From NCBI GenBank assembly GCA_932521035.1, contig OW051492.1:11470001-11534000 (forward strand): a DNA stretch of 64,000 bases, written 5' to 3'. The notes under the pieces were generated by a model. It did not search any database. It saw only the letters and a program-made list of their open reading frames with translations, and was not told where the DNA came from. Below are positions 1 through 13,194 of the stretch, one piece after another. This DNA comes from Oscheius dolichura. Taxonomy: Eukaryota > Nematoda > Chromadorea > Rhabditida > Rhabditidae. Position numbers and translations under genes: made by a program. Position 1 is the first letter of the stretch. Every line of letters begins with the position of its first letter.

Positions 1-105
1 CCAAAAGCTGCACCATATTACTGTACCTATTTCTGGATTATAATAGTTTTTGGGCTATAAAACCCGTTTTGTTCAGCGAACCCTATTCGATCTTGGGTTA
101 TTCGT

Positions 106-135
106 ACTCTTCTCGTCGAGCTCTACAAGAAGAGT
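106..135. other. 30-bp interrupted dyad in the 191-bp domain
   Basis: Left arm ACTCTTCT (106-113) and right arm AGAAGAGT (128-135) are perfect reverse complements. The centre is the palindrome GAGCTC (118-123), with 4-bp spacers on both sides, so all parts share one axis between 120 and 121. Thirteen of fifteen pairs match; the two mismatches are 114/127 and 117/124. The dyad repeats in every 191-bp domain. Type b domains have T to A at the sixth base of the left arm (one extra mismatch) and the second domain of most L units has two changes there (ACTCAACT), so the subtype differences fall in this arm. Function unknown. Confidence 0.85.
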
Positions 136-233
136 GGTCGAACGTTCTCCAATCATTAGGTTTTTATTCCGTACTGGCCTGTTCAAATTGCCCAAGAGAT
201 TTGTATTGGCTTAAACCCTGGTTTATGATCTAG

Positions 234-250
234 GAGCCATAACGTGGCTC
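234..250. other. Short inverted repeat in the 152-bp domain
   Basis: GAGCC (234-238), 7-base loop, GGCTC (246-250). It is repeated once per satellite A unit. It is short and could form only a small stem; no T-run follows directly, so it is not called a terminator. Confidence 0.6.
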
Positions 251-686
251 AAAGGCGTCCTCCTGTGACGGGAGCTGGTTTTTTAGACTCAGCTCGATGA
301 GGCGGTTGGAAAGAGTACAATTTCGGACCTCCTACCTTTTTTTCCAAAAGCTGCACCATATTACTGTACCTATTTCTGGATTATAATAGTTTTTGGGCTA
401 TAAAACCCGTTTTGTTCAGCGAACCCTATTCGATCTTGGGTTATTCGTACTCTTCTCGTCGAGCTCTACAAGAAGAGTGGTCGAACGTTCTCCAATCATT
501 AGGTTTTTATTCCGTACTGGCCTGTTCAAATTGCCCAAGAGATTTGTATTGGCTTAAACCCTGGTTTATGATCTAGGAGCCATAACGTGGCTCAAAGGCG
601 TCCTCCTGTGACGGGAGCTGGTTTTTTAGACTCAGCTCGATGAGGCGGTTGGAAAGAGTACAATTTCGGACCTCCTACCTTTTTTT

Positions 687-1411
687 CCAAAAGCTGCACC
701 ATATTACTGTACCTATTTCTGGATTATAATAGTTTTTGGGCTATAAAACCCGTTTTGTTCAGCGAACCCTATTCGATCTTGGGTTATTCGTACTCTTCTC
801 GTCGAGCTCTACAAGAAGAGTGGTCGAACGTTCTCCAATCATTAGGTTTTTATTCCGTACTGGCCTGTTCAAATTGCCCAAGAGATTTGTATTGGCCTAC
901 CCCCTATTTCTGGATTATAATAGTTTTTGGGCTATAAAACCCGTTTTGTTCAGCGAACCCTATTCGATCTTGGGTTATTCGTACTCTTCTCGTCGAGCTC
1001 TACAAGAAGAGTGGTCGAACGTTCTCCAATCATTAGGTTTTTATTCCGTACTGGCCTGTTCAAATTGCCCAAGAGATTTGTATTGGCCTACCCCCTATTT
1101 TTGGACTATAATAGTTTTTGGGCTATAAAACGCGATTTGTTCAGCGAACCCTATTCGATCTTGGGTTATTCGTACTCAACTCGTCGAGCTCTACAAGAAG
1201 AGTGGTCGAACGTTCTCCAATCATTAGGTTTTTATTCCGTACTGGCCTGTTCAAATTGCCCAAGAGATTTGTATTGGCTTAAACCCTGGTTTATGATCTA
1301 GGAGCCATAACGTGGCTCAAAGGCGTCCTCCTGTGACGGGAGCTGGTTTTTTAGACTCGGCTCGATGAGGCGGTTCGAAAGAGTACAATTTCGGACCTCC
1401 TACCTTCTTTT
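687..1411 (+). repeat. Satellite A triple unit (725 bp)
   Basis: The only unit with three 191-bp domains: 725 = 343 + 2 x 191. The TTGGGCTATAAAAC landmark occurs at 736, 927 and 1118, each 191 bp apart. The first internal joint still has the ancestral-looking CCTATTTCTGGATTATAATAG form, whereas the second has the TATTTTTGGACTATAATAG form seen at the internal joint of all L units. This suggests a recent extra exchange between a first domain and an L unit (inference). Confidence 0.93.
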
Positions 1412-1945
1412 CCAAAAGCTGCACCATATTACTGTACCTTTTTCTGGATTATAATAGTTTTTGGGCTATAAAACCCTATTTGTTCAGCGAACCCTATTCG
1501 AGCTTGGGTTATTCGTACTCTACTCGTCGAGCTCTACAAGAAGAGTGGTCGAACGTTCTCCAATCATTAGGTTTTTATTCCGTACTGGCCTGTTCAAATT
1601 GCCCAAGAGATTTGTATTGGCCTACCCCCTATTTTTGGACTATAATAGTTTTTGGGCTATAAAACGCGATTTGTTCAGCGAACCCTATTCGATCTTGGGT
1701 TATTCGTACTCTACTCGTCGAGCTCTACAAGAGGAGTGGTCGAACGTTCTCCAATCATTAGGTTTTTATTCCGTACTGGCCTGTTCAAATTGCCCAAGAG
1801 ATTTGTATTGGCTTAAACCCTGGTTTATGATCTAGGAGCCATAACGTGGCTCAAAGGCGTCCTCCTGTGACGGGAGCTGGTTTTTTAGACTCAGCTCGAT
1901 GAGGCGGTTCGAAAGAGTACAATTTCGGACCTCCTACCTTTTTTT
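1412..1945 (+). repeat. Satellite A reference long unit (L, type b)
   Basis: 534 bp = 343 + 191. The two 191-bp domains run about 1437-1627 and 1628-1818 and are joined at GGCCTACCCCCTATTTTTGG, while the second domain passes into the 152-bp part at GGCTTAAACCCTGG. This unit is type b (GAGCTTGGG in domain 1). Its domain 2 carries TACTCTACTCG and CAAGAGGAGTGG, a variant pair shared with the type b units at 4920 and 6331 but not with most later ones. Confidence 0.93.
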
Positions 1946-4900
1946 CCAAAAGCTGCACCATATTACTGTACCTATTTCTGGATTATAATAGTTTTTGGGC
2001 TATAAAACCCGTTTTGTTCAGCGAACCCTATTCGATCTTGGGTTATTCGTACTCTTCTCGTCGAGCTCTACAAGAAGAGTGGTCGAACGTTCTCCAATCA
2101 TTAGGTTTTTATTCCGTACTGGCCTGTTCAAATTGCCCAAGAGATTTGTATTGGCTTAAACCCTGGTTTATGATCTAGGAGCCATAACGTGGCTCAAAGG
2201 CGTCCTCCTGTGACGGGAGCTGGTTTTTTAGACTCAGCTCGATGAGGCGGTTGGAAAGAGTACAATTTCGGACCTCCTACCTTTTTTTCCAAAAGCTGCA
2301 CCATATTACTGTACCTATTTCTGGATTATAATAGTTTTTGGGCTATAAAACCCGTTTTGTTCAGCGAACCCTATTCGATCTTGGGTTATTCGTACTCTTC
2401 TCGTCGAGCTCTACAAGAAGAGTGGTCGAACGTTCTCCAATCATTAGGTTTTTATTCCGTACTGGCCTGTTCAAATTGCCCAAGAGATTTGTATTGGCCT
2501 ACCCCCTATTTTTGGACTATAATAGTTTTTGGGCTATAAAACGCGATTTGTTCAGCGAACCCTATTCGATCTTGGGTTATTCGTACTCAACTCGTCGAGC
2601 TCTACAAGAAGAGTGGTCGAACGTTCTCCAATCATTAGGTTTTTATTCCGTACTGGCCTGTTCAAATTGCCCAAGAGATTTGTATTGGCTTAAACCCTGG
2701 TTTATGATCTAGGAGCCATAACGTGGCTCAAAGGCGTCCTCCTGTGACGGGAGCTGGTTTTTTAGACTCAGCTCGATGAGGCGGTTCGAAAGAGTACAAT
2801 TTCGGACCTCCTACCTTTTTTTCCAAAAGCTGCACCATATTACTGTACCTATTTCTGGATTATAATAGTTTTTGGGCTATAAAACCCGTTTTGTTTAGCG
2901 AACCCTATTCGATCTTGGGTTATTCGTACTCTTCTCGTCGAGCTCTACAAGAAGAGTGGTCGAACGTTCTCCAATCATTAGGTTTTTATTCCGTACTGGC
3001 CTGTTCAAATTGCCCAAGAGATTTGTATTGGCTTAAACCCTGGTTTATGATCTAGGAGCCATAACGTGGCTCAAAGGCGTCCTCCTGTGACGGGAGCTGG
3101 TTTTTTAGACTCAGCTCGATGAGGCGGTTGGAAAGAGTACAATTTCGGACCTCCTACCTTTTTTTCCAAAAGCTGCACCATATTACTGTACCTATTTCTG
3201 GATTATAATAGTTTTTGGGCTATAAAACCCGTTTTGTTCAGCGAACCCTATTCGATCTTGGGTTATTCGTACTCTTCTCGTCGAGCTCTACAAGAAGAGT
3301 GGTCGAACGTTCTCCAATCATTAGGTTTTTATTCCGTACTGGCCTGTTCAAATTGCCCAAGAGATTTGTATTGGCTTAAACCCTGGTTTATGATCTAGGA
3401 GCCATAACGTGGCTCAAAGGCGTCCTCCTGTGACGGGAGCTGGTTTTTTAGACTCAGCTCGATGAGGCGGTTGGAAAGAGTACAATTTCGGACCTCCTAC
3501 CTTTTTTTCCAAAAGCTGCACCATATTACTGTACCTATTTCTGGATTATAATAGTTTTTGGGCTATAAAACCCGTTTTGTTCAGCGAACCCTATTCGATC
3601 TTGGGTTATTCGTACTCTTCTCGTCGAGCTCTACAAGAAGAGTGGTCGAACGTTCTCCAATCATTAGGTTTTTATTCCGTACTGGCCTGTTCAAATTGCC
3701 CAAGAGATTTGTATTGGCCTACCCCCTATTTTTGGACTATAATAGTTTTTGGGCTATAAAACGCGATTTGTTCAGCGAACCCTATTCGATCTTGGGTTAT
3801 TCGTACTCAACTCGTCGAGCTCTACAAGAAGAGTGGTCGAACGTTCTCCAATCATTAGGTTTTTATTCCGTACTGGCCTGTTCAAATTGCCCAAGAGATT
3901 TGTATTGGCTTAAACCCTGGTTTATGATCTAGGAGCCATAACGTGGCTCAAAGGCGTCCTCCTGTGACGGGAGCTGGTTTTTTAGACTCAGCTCGATGAG
4001 GCGGTTCGAAAGAGTACAATTTCGGACCTCCTACCTTTTTTTCCAAAAGCTGCACCATATTACTGTACCTATTTCTGGATTATAATAGTTTTTGGGCTAT
4101 AAAACCCGTTTTGTTCAGCGAACCCTATTCGATCTTGGGTTATTCGTACTCTTCTCGTCGAGCTCTACAAGAAGAGTGGTCGAACGTTCTCCAATCATTA
4201 GGTTTTTATTCCGTACTGGCCTGTTCAAATTGCCCAAGAGATTTGTATTGGCTTAAACCCTGGTTTATGATCTAGGAGCCATAACGTGGCTCAAAGGCGT
4301 CCTCCTGTGACGGGAGCTGGTTTTTTAGACTCAGCTCGATGAGGCGGTTGGAAAGAGTACAATTTCGGACCTCCTACCTTTTTTTCCAAAAGCTGCACCA
4401 TATTACTGTACCTATTTCTGGATTATAATAGTTTTTGGGCTATAAAACCCGTTTTGTTCAGCGAACCCTATTCGATCTTGGGTTATTCGTACTCTTCTCG
4501 TCGAGCTCTACAAGAAGAGTGGTCGAACGTTCTCCAATCATTAGGTTTTTATTCCGTACTGGCCTGTTCAAATTGCCCAAGAGATTTGTATTGGCCTACC
4601 CCCTATTTTTGGACTATAATAGTTTTTGGGCTATAAAACGCGATTTGTTCAGCGAACCCTATTCGATCTTGGGTTATTCGTACTCAACTCGTCGAGCTCT
4701 ACAAGAAGAGTGGTCGAACGTTCTCCAATCATTAGGTTTTTATTCCGTACTGGCCTGTTCAAATTGCCCAAGAGATTTGTATTGGCTTAAACCCTGGTTT
4801 ATGATCTAGGAGCCATAACGTGGCTCAAAGGCGTCCTCCTGTGACGGGAGCTGGTTTTTTAGACTCGGCTCGATGAGGCGGTTCGAAAGAGTACAATTTC

Positions 4901-7900
4901 GGACCTCCTACCTTCTTTTCCAAAAGCTGCACCATATTACTGTACCTTTTTCTGGATTATAATAGTTTTTGGGCTATAAAACCCTATTTGTTCAGCGAAC
5001 CCTATTCGAGCTTGGGTTATTCGTACTCTACTCGTCGAGCTCTACAAGAAGAGTGGTCGAACGTTCTCCAATCATTAGGTTTTTATTCCGTACTGGCCTG
5101 TTCAAATTGCCCAAGAGATTTGTATTGGCCTACCCCCTATTTTTGGACTATAAAAGTTTTTGGGCTATAAAACGCGATTTGTTCAGCGAACCCTATTCGA
5201 TCTTGGGTTATTCGTACTCTACTCGTCGAGCTCTACAAGAGGAGTGGTCGAACGTTCTCCAATCATTAGGTTTTTATTCCGTACTGGCCTGTTCAAATTG
5301 CCCAAGAGATTTGTATTGGCTTAAACCCTGGTTTATGATCTAGGAGCCATAACGTGGCTCAAAGGCGTCCTCCTGTGACGGGAGCTGGTTTTTTAGACTC
5401 AGCTCGATGAGGCGGTTCGAAAGAGTACAATTTCGGACCTCCTACCTTTTTTTCCAAAAGCTGCACCATATTACTGTACCTATTTCTGGATTATAATAGT
5501 TTTTGGGCTATAAAACCCGTTTTGTTCAGCGAACCCTATTCGATCTTGGGTTATTCGTACTCTTCTCGTCGAGCTCTACAAGAAGAGTGGTCGAACGTTC
5601 TCCAATCATTAGGTTTTTATTCCGTACTGGCCTGTTCAAATTGCCCAAGAGATTTGTATTGGCTTAAACCCTGGTTTATGATCTAGGAGCCATAACGTGG
5701 CTCAAAGGCGTCCTCCTGTGACGGGAGCTGGTTTTTTAGACTCAGCTCGATGAGGCGGTTGGAAAGAGTACAATTTCGGACCTCCTACCTTTTTTTCCAA
5801 AAGCTGCACCATATTACTGTACCTATTTCTGGATTATAATAGTTTTTGGGCTATAAAACCCGTTTTGTTCAGCGAACCCTATTCGATCTTGGGTTATTCG
5901 TACTCTTCTCGTCGAGCTCTACAAGAAGAGTGGTCGAACGTTCTCCAATCATTAGGTTTTTATTCCGTACTGGCCTGTTCAAATTGCCCAAGAGATTTGT
6001 ATTGGCCTACCCCCTATTTTTGGACTATAATAGTTTTTGGGCTATAAAACGCGATTTGTTCAGCGAACCCTATTCGATCTTGGGTTATTCGTACTCAACT
6101 CGTCGAGCTCTACAAGAAGAGTGGTCGAACGTTCTCCAATCATTAGGTTTTTATTCCGTACTGGCCTGTTCAAATTGCCCAAGAGATTTGTATTGGCTTA
6201 AACCCTGGTTTATGATCTAGGAGCCATAACGTGGCTCAAAGGCGTCCTCCTGTGACGGGAGCTGGTTTTTTAGACTCAGCTCGATGAGGCGGTTCGAAAG
6301 AGTACAATTTCGGACCTCCTACCTTCTTTTCCAAAAGCTGCACCATATTACTGTACCTTTTTCTGGATTATAATAGTTTTTGGGCTATAAAACCCTATTT
6401 GTTCAGCGAACCCTATTCGAGCTTGGGTTATTCGTACTCTACTCGTCGAGCTCTACAAGAAGAGTGGTCGAACGTTCTCCAATCATTAGGTTTTTATTCC
6501 GTACTGGCCTGTTCAAATTGCCCAAGAGATTTGTATTGGCCTACCCCCTATTTTTGGACTATAATAGTTTTTGGGCTATAAAACGCGATTTGTTCAGCGA
6601 ACCCTATTCGATCTTGGGTTATTCGTACTCTACTCGTCGAGCTCTACAAGAGGAGTGGTCGAACGTTCTCCAATCATTAGGTTTTTATTCCGTACTGGCC
6701 TGTTCAAATTGCCCAAGAGATTTGTATTGGCTTAAACCCTGGTTTATGATCTAGGAGCCATAACGTGGCTCAAAGGCGTCCTCCTGTGACGGGAGCTGGT
6801 TTTTTAGACTCAGCTCGATGAGGCGGTTCGAAAGAGTACAATTTCGGACCTCCTACCTTTTTTTCCAAAAGCTGCACCATATTACTGTACCTATTTCTGG
6901 ATTATAATAGTTTTTGGGCTATAAAACCCGTTTTGTTCAGCGAACCCTATTCGATCTTGGGTTATTCGTACTCTTCTCGTCGAGCTCTACAAGAAGAGTG
7001 GTCGAACGTTCTCCAATCATTAGGTTTTTATTCCGTACTGGCCTGTTCAAATTGCCCAAGAGATTTGTATTGGCTTAAACCCTGGTTTATGATCTAGGAG
7101 CCATAACGTGGCTCAAAGGCGTCCTCCTGTGACGGGAGCTGGTTTTTTAGACTCAGCTCGATGAGGCGGTTGGAAAGAGTACAATTTCGGACCTCCTACC
7201 TTTTTTTCCAAAAGCTGCACCATATTACTGTACCTATTTCTGGATTATAATAGTTTTTGGGCTATAAAACCCGTTTTGTTCAGCGAACCCTATTCGATCT
7301 TGGGTTATTCGTACTCTTCTCGTCGAGCTCTACAAGAAGAGTGGTCGAACGTTCTCCAATCATTAGGTTTTTATTCCGTACTGGCCTGTTCAAATTGCCC
7401 AAGAGATTTGTATTGGCCTACCCCCTATTTTTGGACTATAATAGTTTTTGGGCTATAAAACGCGATTTGTTCAGCGAACCCTATTCGATCTTGGGTTATT
7501 CGTACTCAACTCGTCGAGCTCTACAAGAAGAGTGGTCGAACGTTCTCCAATCATTAGGTTTTTATTCCGTACTGGCCTGTTCAAATTGCCCAAGAGATTT
7601 GTATTGGCTTAAACCCTGGTTTATGATCTAGGAGCCATAACGTGGCTCAAAGGCGTCCTCCTGTGACGGGAGCTGGTTTTTTAGACTCAGCTCGATGAGG
7701 CGGTTCGAAAGAGTACAATTTCGGACCTCCTACCTTCTTTTCCAAAAGCTGCACCATATTACTGTACCTTTTTCTGGATTATAATAGTTTTTGGGCTATA
7801 AAACCCTATTTGTTCAGCGAACCCTATTCGAGCTTGGGTTATTCGTACTCTACTCGTCGAGCTCTACAAGAAGAGTGGTCGAACGTTCTCCAATCATTAG

Positions 7901-10029
7901 GTTTTTATTCCGTACTGGCCTGTTCAAATTGCCCAAGAGATTTGTATTGGCTTAAACCCTGGTTTATGATCTAGGAGCCATAACGTGGCTCAAAGGCGTC
8001 CTCCTGTGACGGGAGCTGGTTTTTTAGACTCAGCTCGATGAGGCGGTTGGAAAGAGTACAATTTCGGACCTCCTACCTTCTTTTCCAAAAGCTGCACCAT
8101 ATTACTGTACCTTTTTCTGGATTATAATAGTTTTTGGGCTATAAAACCCTATTTGTTCAGCGAACCCTATTCGAGCTTGGGTTATTCGTACTCTACTCGT
8201 CGAGCTCTACAAGAAGAGTGGTCGAACGTTCTCCAATCATTAGGTTTTTATTCCGTACTGGCCTGTTCAAATTGCCCAAGAGATTTGTATTGGCCTACCC
8301 CCTATTTTTGGACTATAATAGTTTTTGGGCTATAAAACGCGATTTGTTCAGCGAACCCTATTCGATCTTGGGTTATTCGTACTCAACTCGTCGAGCTCTA
8401 CAAGAAGAGTGGTCGAACGTTCTCCAATCATTAGGTTTTTATTCCGTACTGGCCTGTTCAAATTGCCCAAGAGATTTGTATTGGCTTAAACCCTGGTTTA
8501 TGATCTAGGAGCCATAACGTGGCTCAAAGGCGTCCTCCTGTGACGGGAGCTGGTTTTTTAGACTCAGCTCGATGAGGCGGTTGGAAAGAGTACAATTTCG
8601 GACCTCCTACCTTTTTTTCCAAAAGCTGCACCATATTACTGTACCTATTTCTGGATTATAATAGTTTTTGGGCTATAAAACCCGTTTTGTTCAGCGAACC
8701 CTATTCGATCTTGGGTTATTCGTACTCTTCTCGTCGAGCTCTACAAGAAGAGTGGTCGAACGTTCTCCAATCATTAGGTTTTTATTCCGTACTGGCCTGT
8801 TCAAATTGCCCAAGAGATTTGTATTGGCCTACCCCCTATTTTTGGACTATAATAGTTTTTGGGCTATAAAACGCGATTTGTTCAGCGAACCCTATTCGAT
8901 CTTGGGTTATTCGTACTCAACTCGTCGAGCTCTACAAGAAGAGTGGTCGAACGTTCTCCAATCATTAGGTTTTTATTCCGTACTGGCCTGTTCAAATTGC
9001 CCAAGAGATTTGTATTGGCTTAAACCCTGGTTTATGATCTAGGAGCCATAACGTGGCTCAAAGGCGTCCTCCTGTGACGGGAGCTGGTTTTTTAGACTCA
9101 GCTCGATGAGGCGGTTCGAAAGAGTACAATTTCGGACCTCCTACCTTCTTTTCCAAAAGCTGCACCATATTACTGTACCTTTTTCTGGATTATAATAGTT
9201 TTTGGGCTATAAAACCCTATTTGTTCAGCGAACCCTATTCGAGCTTGGGTTATTCGTACTCTACTCGTCGAGCTCTACAAGAAGAGTGGTCGAACGTTCT
9301 CCAATCATTAGGTTTTTATTCCGTACTGGCCTGTTCAAATTGCCCAAGAGATTTGTATTGGCTTAAACCCTGGTTTATGATCTAGGAGCCATAACGTGGC
9401 TCAAAGGCGTCCTCCTGTGACGGGAGCTGGTTTTTTAGACTCAGCTCGATGAGGCGGTTGGAAAGAGTACAATTTCGGACCTCCTACCTTCTTTTCCAAA
9501 AGCTGCACCATATTACTGTACCTTTTTCTGGATTATAATAGTTTTTGGGCTATAAAACCCTATTTGTTCAGCGAACCCTATTCGAGCTTGGGTTATTCGT
9601 ACTCTACTCGTCGAGCTCTACAAGAAGAGTGGTCGAACGTTCTCCAATCATTAGGTTTTTATTCCGTACTGGCCTGTTCAAATTGCCCAAGAGATTTGTA
9701 TTGGCCTACCCCCTATTTTTGGACTATAATAGTTTTTGGGCTATAAAACGCGATTTGTTCAGCGAACCCTATTCGATCTTGGGTTATTCGTACTCAACTC
9801 GTCGAGCTCTACAAGAAGAGTGGTCGAACGTTCTCCAATCATTAGGTTTTTATTCCGTACTGGCCTGTTCAAATTGCCCAAGAGATTTGTATTGGCTTAA
9901 ACCCTGGTTTATGATCTAGGAGCCATAACGTGGCTCAAAGGCGTCCTCCTGTGACGGGAGCTGGTTTTTTAGACTCAGCTCGATGAGGCGGTTGGAAAGA
10001 GTACAATTTCGGACCTCCTACCTTTTTTT

Positions 10030-11783
10030 CCAAAAGCTGCACCATATTACTGTACCTATTTCTGGATTATAATAGTTTTTGGGCTATAAAACCCGTTTTG
10101 TTCAGCGAACCCTATTCGATCTTGGGTTATTCGTACTCTTCTCGTCGAGCTCTACAAGAAGAGTGGTCGAACGTTCTCCAATCATTAGGTTTTTATTCCG
10201 TACTGGCCTGTTCAAATTGCCCAAGAGATTTGTATTGGCCTACCCCCTATTTTTGGACTATAATAGTTTTTGGGCTATAAAACGCGATTTGTTCAGCGAA
10301 CCCTATTCGATCTTGGGTTATTCGTACTCAACTCGTCGAGCTCTACAAGAAGAGTGGTCGAACGTTCTCCAATCATTAGGTTTTTATTCCGTACTGGCCT
10401 GTTCAAATTGCCCAAGAGATTTGTATTGGCTTAAACCCTGGTTTATGATCTAGGAGCCATAACGTGGCTCAAAGGCGTCCTCCTGTGACGGGAGCTGGTT
10501 TTTTAGACTCAGCTCGATGAGGCGGTTCGAAAGAGTACAATTTCGGACCTCCTACCTTCTTTTCCAAAAGCTGCACCATATTACTGTACCTTTTTCTGGA
10601 TTATAATAGTTTTTGGGCTATAAAACCCTATTTGTTCAGCGAACCCTATTCGAGCTTGGGTTATTCGTACTCTACTCGTCGAGCTCTACAAGAAGAGTGG
10701 TCGAACGTTCTCCAATCATTAGGTTTTTATTCCGTACTGGCCTGTTCAAATTGCCCAAGAGATTTGTATTGGCCTACCCCCTATTTTTGGACTATAATAG
10801 TTTTTGGGCTATAAAACGCGATTTGTTCAGCGAACCCTATTCGATCTTGGGTTATTCGTACTCAACTCGTCGAGCTCTACAAGAAGAGTGGTCGAACGTT
10901 CTCCAATCATTAGGTTTTTATTCCGTACTGGCCTGTTCAAATTGCCCAAGAGATTTGTATTGGCTTAAACCCTGGTTTATGATCTAGGAGCCATAACGTG
11001 GCTCAAAGGCGTCCTCCTGTGACGGGAGCTGGTTTTTTAGACTCAGCTCGATGAGGCGGTTCGAAAGAGTACAATTTCGGACCTCCTACCTTCTTTTCCA
11101 AAAGCTGCACCATATTACTGTACCTATTTCTGGATTATAATAGTTTTTGGGCTATAAAACCCGTTTTGTTCAGCGAACCCTATTCGATCTTGGGTTATTC
11201 GTACTCTACTCGTCGAGCTCTACAAGAAGAGTGGTCGAACGTTCTCCAATCATTAGGTTTTTATTCCGTACTGGCCTGTTCAAATTGCCCAAGAGATTTG
11301 TATTGGCTTAAACCCTGGTTTATGATCTAGGAGCCATAACGTGGCTCAAAGGCGTCCTCCTGTGACGGGAGCTGGTTTTTTAGACTCAGCTCGATGAGGC
11401 GGTTCGAAAGAGTACAATTTCGGACCTCCTACCTTTTTTTCCAAAAGCTGCACCATATTACTGTACCTATTTCTGGATTATAATAGTTTTTGGGCTATAA
11501 AACCCGTTTTGTTCAGCGAACCCTATTCGATCTTGGGTTATTCGTACTCTTCTCGTCGAGCTCTACAAGAAGAGTGGTCGAACGTTCTCCAATCATTAGG
11601 TTTTTATTCCGTACTGGCCTGTTCAAATTGCCCAAGAGATTTGTATTGGCTTAAACCCTGGTTTATGATCTAGGAGCCATAACGTGGCTCAAAGGCGTCC
11701 TCCTGTGACGGGAGCTGGTTTTTTAGACTCAGCTCGATGAGGCGGTTGGAAAGAGTACAATTTCGGACCTCCTACCTTTTTTT
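10030..11783 (+). repeat. Higher-order module L-L-S-S, copy 1 (1754 bp)
   Basis: Order La (10030), Lb (10564), S (11098), S (11441). The first S is a recognisable hybrid: type a through CCCGTTTTG and GATCTTGGG, but with the type b TACTCTACTCG dyad arm. The second S is plain type a with TACTCTTCTCG. Confidence 0.85.
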
Positions 11784-13194
11784 CCAAAAGCTGCACCATA
11801 TTACTGTACCTATTTCTGGATTATAATAGTTTTTGGGCTATAAAACCCGTTTTGTTCAGCGAACCCTATTCGATCTTGGGTTATTCGTACTCTTCTCGTC
11901 GAGCTCTACAAGAAGAGTGGTCGAACGTTCTCCAATCATTAGGTTTTTATTCCGTACTGGCCTGTTCAAATTGCCCAAGAGATTTGTATTGGCCTACCCC
12001 CTATTTTTGGACTATAATAGTTTTTGGGCTATAAAACGCGATTTGTTCAGCGAACCCTATTCGATCTTGGGTTATTCGTACTCAACTCGTCGAGCTCTAC
12101 AAGAAGAGTGGTCGAACGTTCTCCAATCATTAGGTTTTTATTCCGTACTGGCCTGTTCAAATTGCCCAAGAGATTTGTATTGGCTTAAACCCTGGTTTAT
12201 GATCTAGGAGCCATAACGTGGCTCAAAGGCGTCCTCCTGTGACGGGAGCTGGTTTTTTAGACTCAGCTCGATGAGGCGGTTCGAAAGAGTACAATTTCGG
12301 ACCTCCTACCTTCTTTTCCAAAAGCTGCACCATATTACTGTACCTTTTTCTGGATTATAATAGTTTTTGGGCTATAAAACCCGTTTTGTTCAGCGAACCC
12401 TATTCGAGCTTGGGTTATTCGTACTCTACTCGTCGAGCTCTACAAGAAGAGTGGTCGAACGTTCTCCAATCATTAGGTTTTTATTCCGTACTGGCCTGTT
12501 CAAATTGCCCAAGAGATTTGTATTGGCTTAAACCCTGGTTTATGATCTAGGAGCCATAACGTGGCTCAAAGGCGTCCTCCTGTGACGGGAGCTGGTTTTT
12601 TAGACTCAGCTCGATGAGGCGGTTGGAAAGAGTACAATTTCGGACCTCCTACCTTCTTTTCCAAAAGCTGCACCATATTACTGTACCTTTTTCTGGATTA
12701 TAATAGTTTTTGGGCTATAAAACCCTATTTGTTCAGCGAACCCTATTCGAGCTTGGGTTATTCGTACTCTACTCGTCGAGCTCTACAAGAAGAGTGGTCG
12801 AACGTTCTCCAATCATTAGGTTTTTATTCCGTACTGGCCTGTTCAAATTGCCCAAGAGATTTGTATTGGCCTACCCCCTATTTTTGGACTATAATAGTTT
12901 TTGGGCTATAAAACGCGATTTGTTCAGCGAACCCTATTCGATCTTGGGTTATTCGTACTCAACTCGTCGAGCTCTACAAGAAGAGTGGTCGAACGTTCTC
13001 CAATCATTAGGTTTTTATTCCGTACTGGCCTGTTCAAATTGCCCAAGAGATTTGTATTGGCTTAAACCCTGGTTTATGATCTAGGAGCCATAACGTGGCT
13101 CAAAGGCGTCCTCCTGTGACGGGAGCTGGTTTTTTAGACTCAGCTCGATGAGGCGGTTGGAAAGAGTACAATTTCGGACCTCCTACCTTTTTTT

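Larger units (their letters stand above)
1..343 (+). repeat. Satellite A reference short unit (S)
   Basis: First complete 343-bp unit; the next begins at 344 with the same CCAAAAGCTG. It can be split into a 191-bp domain (about 26-216), which is the part duplicated in long units, and a 152-bp remainder (217-343 plus 1-25). The 191-bp domain carries TATAAT- and TATAAAA-like AT-rich stretches near 39-62, a 30-bp dyad at 106-135 and the palindrome GAACGTTC at 140-147. The 152-bp part carries a GAGCC/GGCTC inverted repeat at 234-250 and a T6 run at 279-284. 343 bp is about two nucleosomes' worth of DNA and 191 bp about one nucleosome repeat; that comparison is established for satellites in general and its relevance here is inference. 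Confidence 0.9.

Noticed and set aside
39..45. Bacterial -10 box TATAAT
   Set aside because: No matching -35 box, no downstream gene and a eukaryotic-style satellite context.
241..343. tRNA or 5S rRNA gene in the 152-bp domain
   Set aside because: The bases flanking GGTTCGA do not pair as a T arm, a T6 run interrupts the region, and I see no similarity to 5S rRNA.
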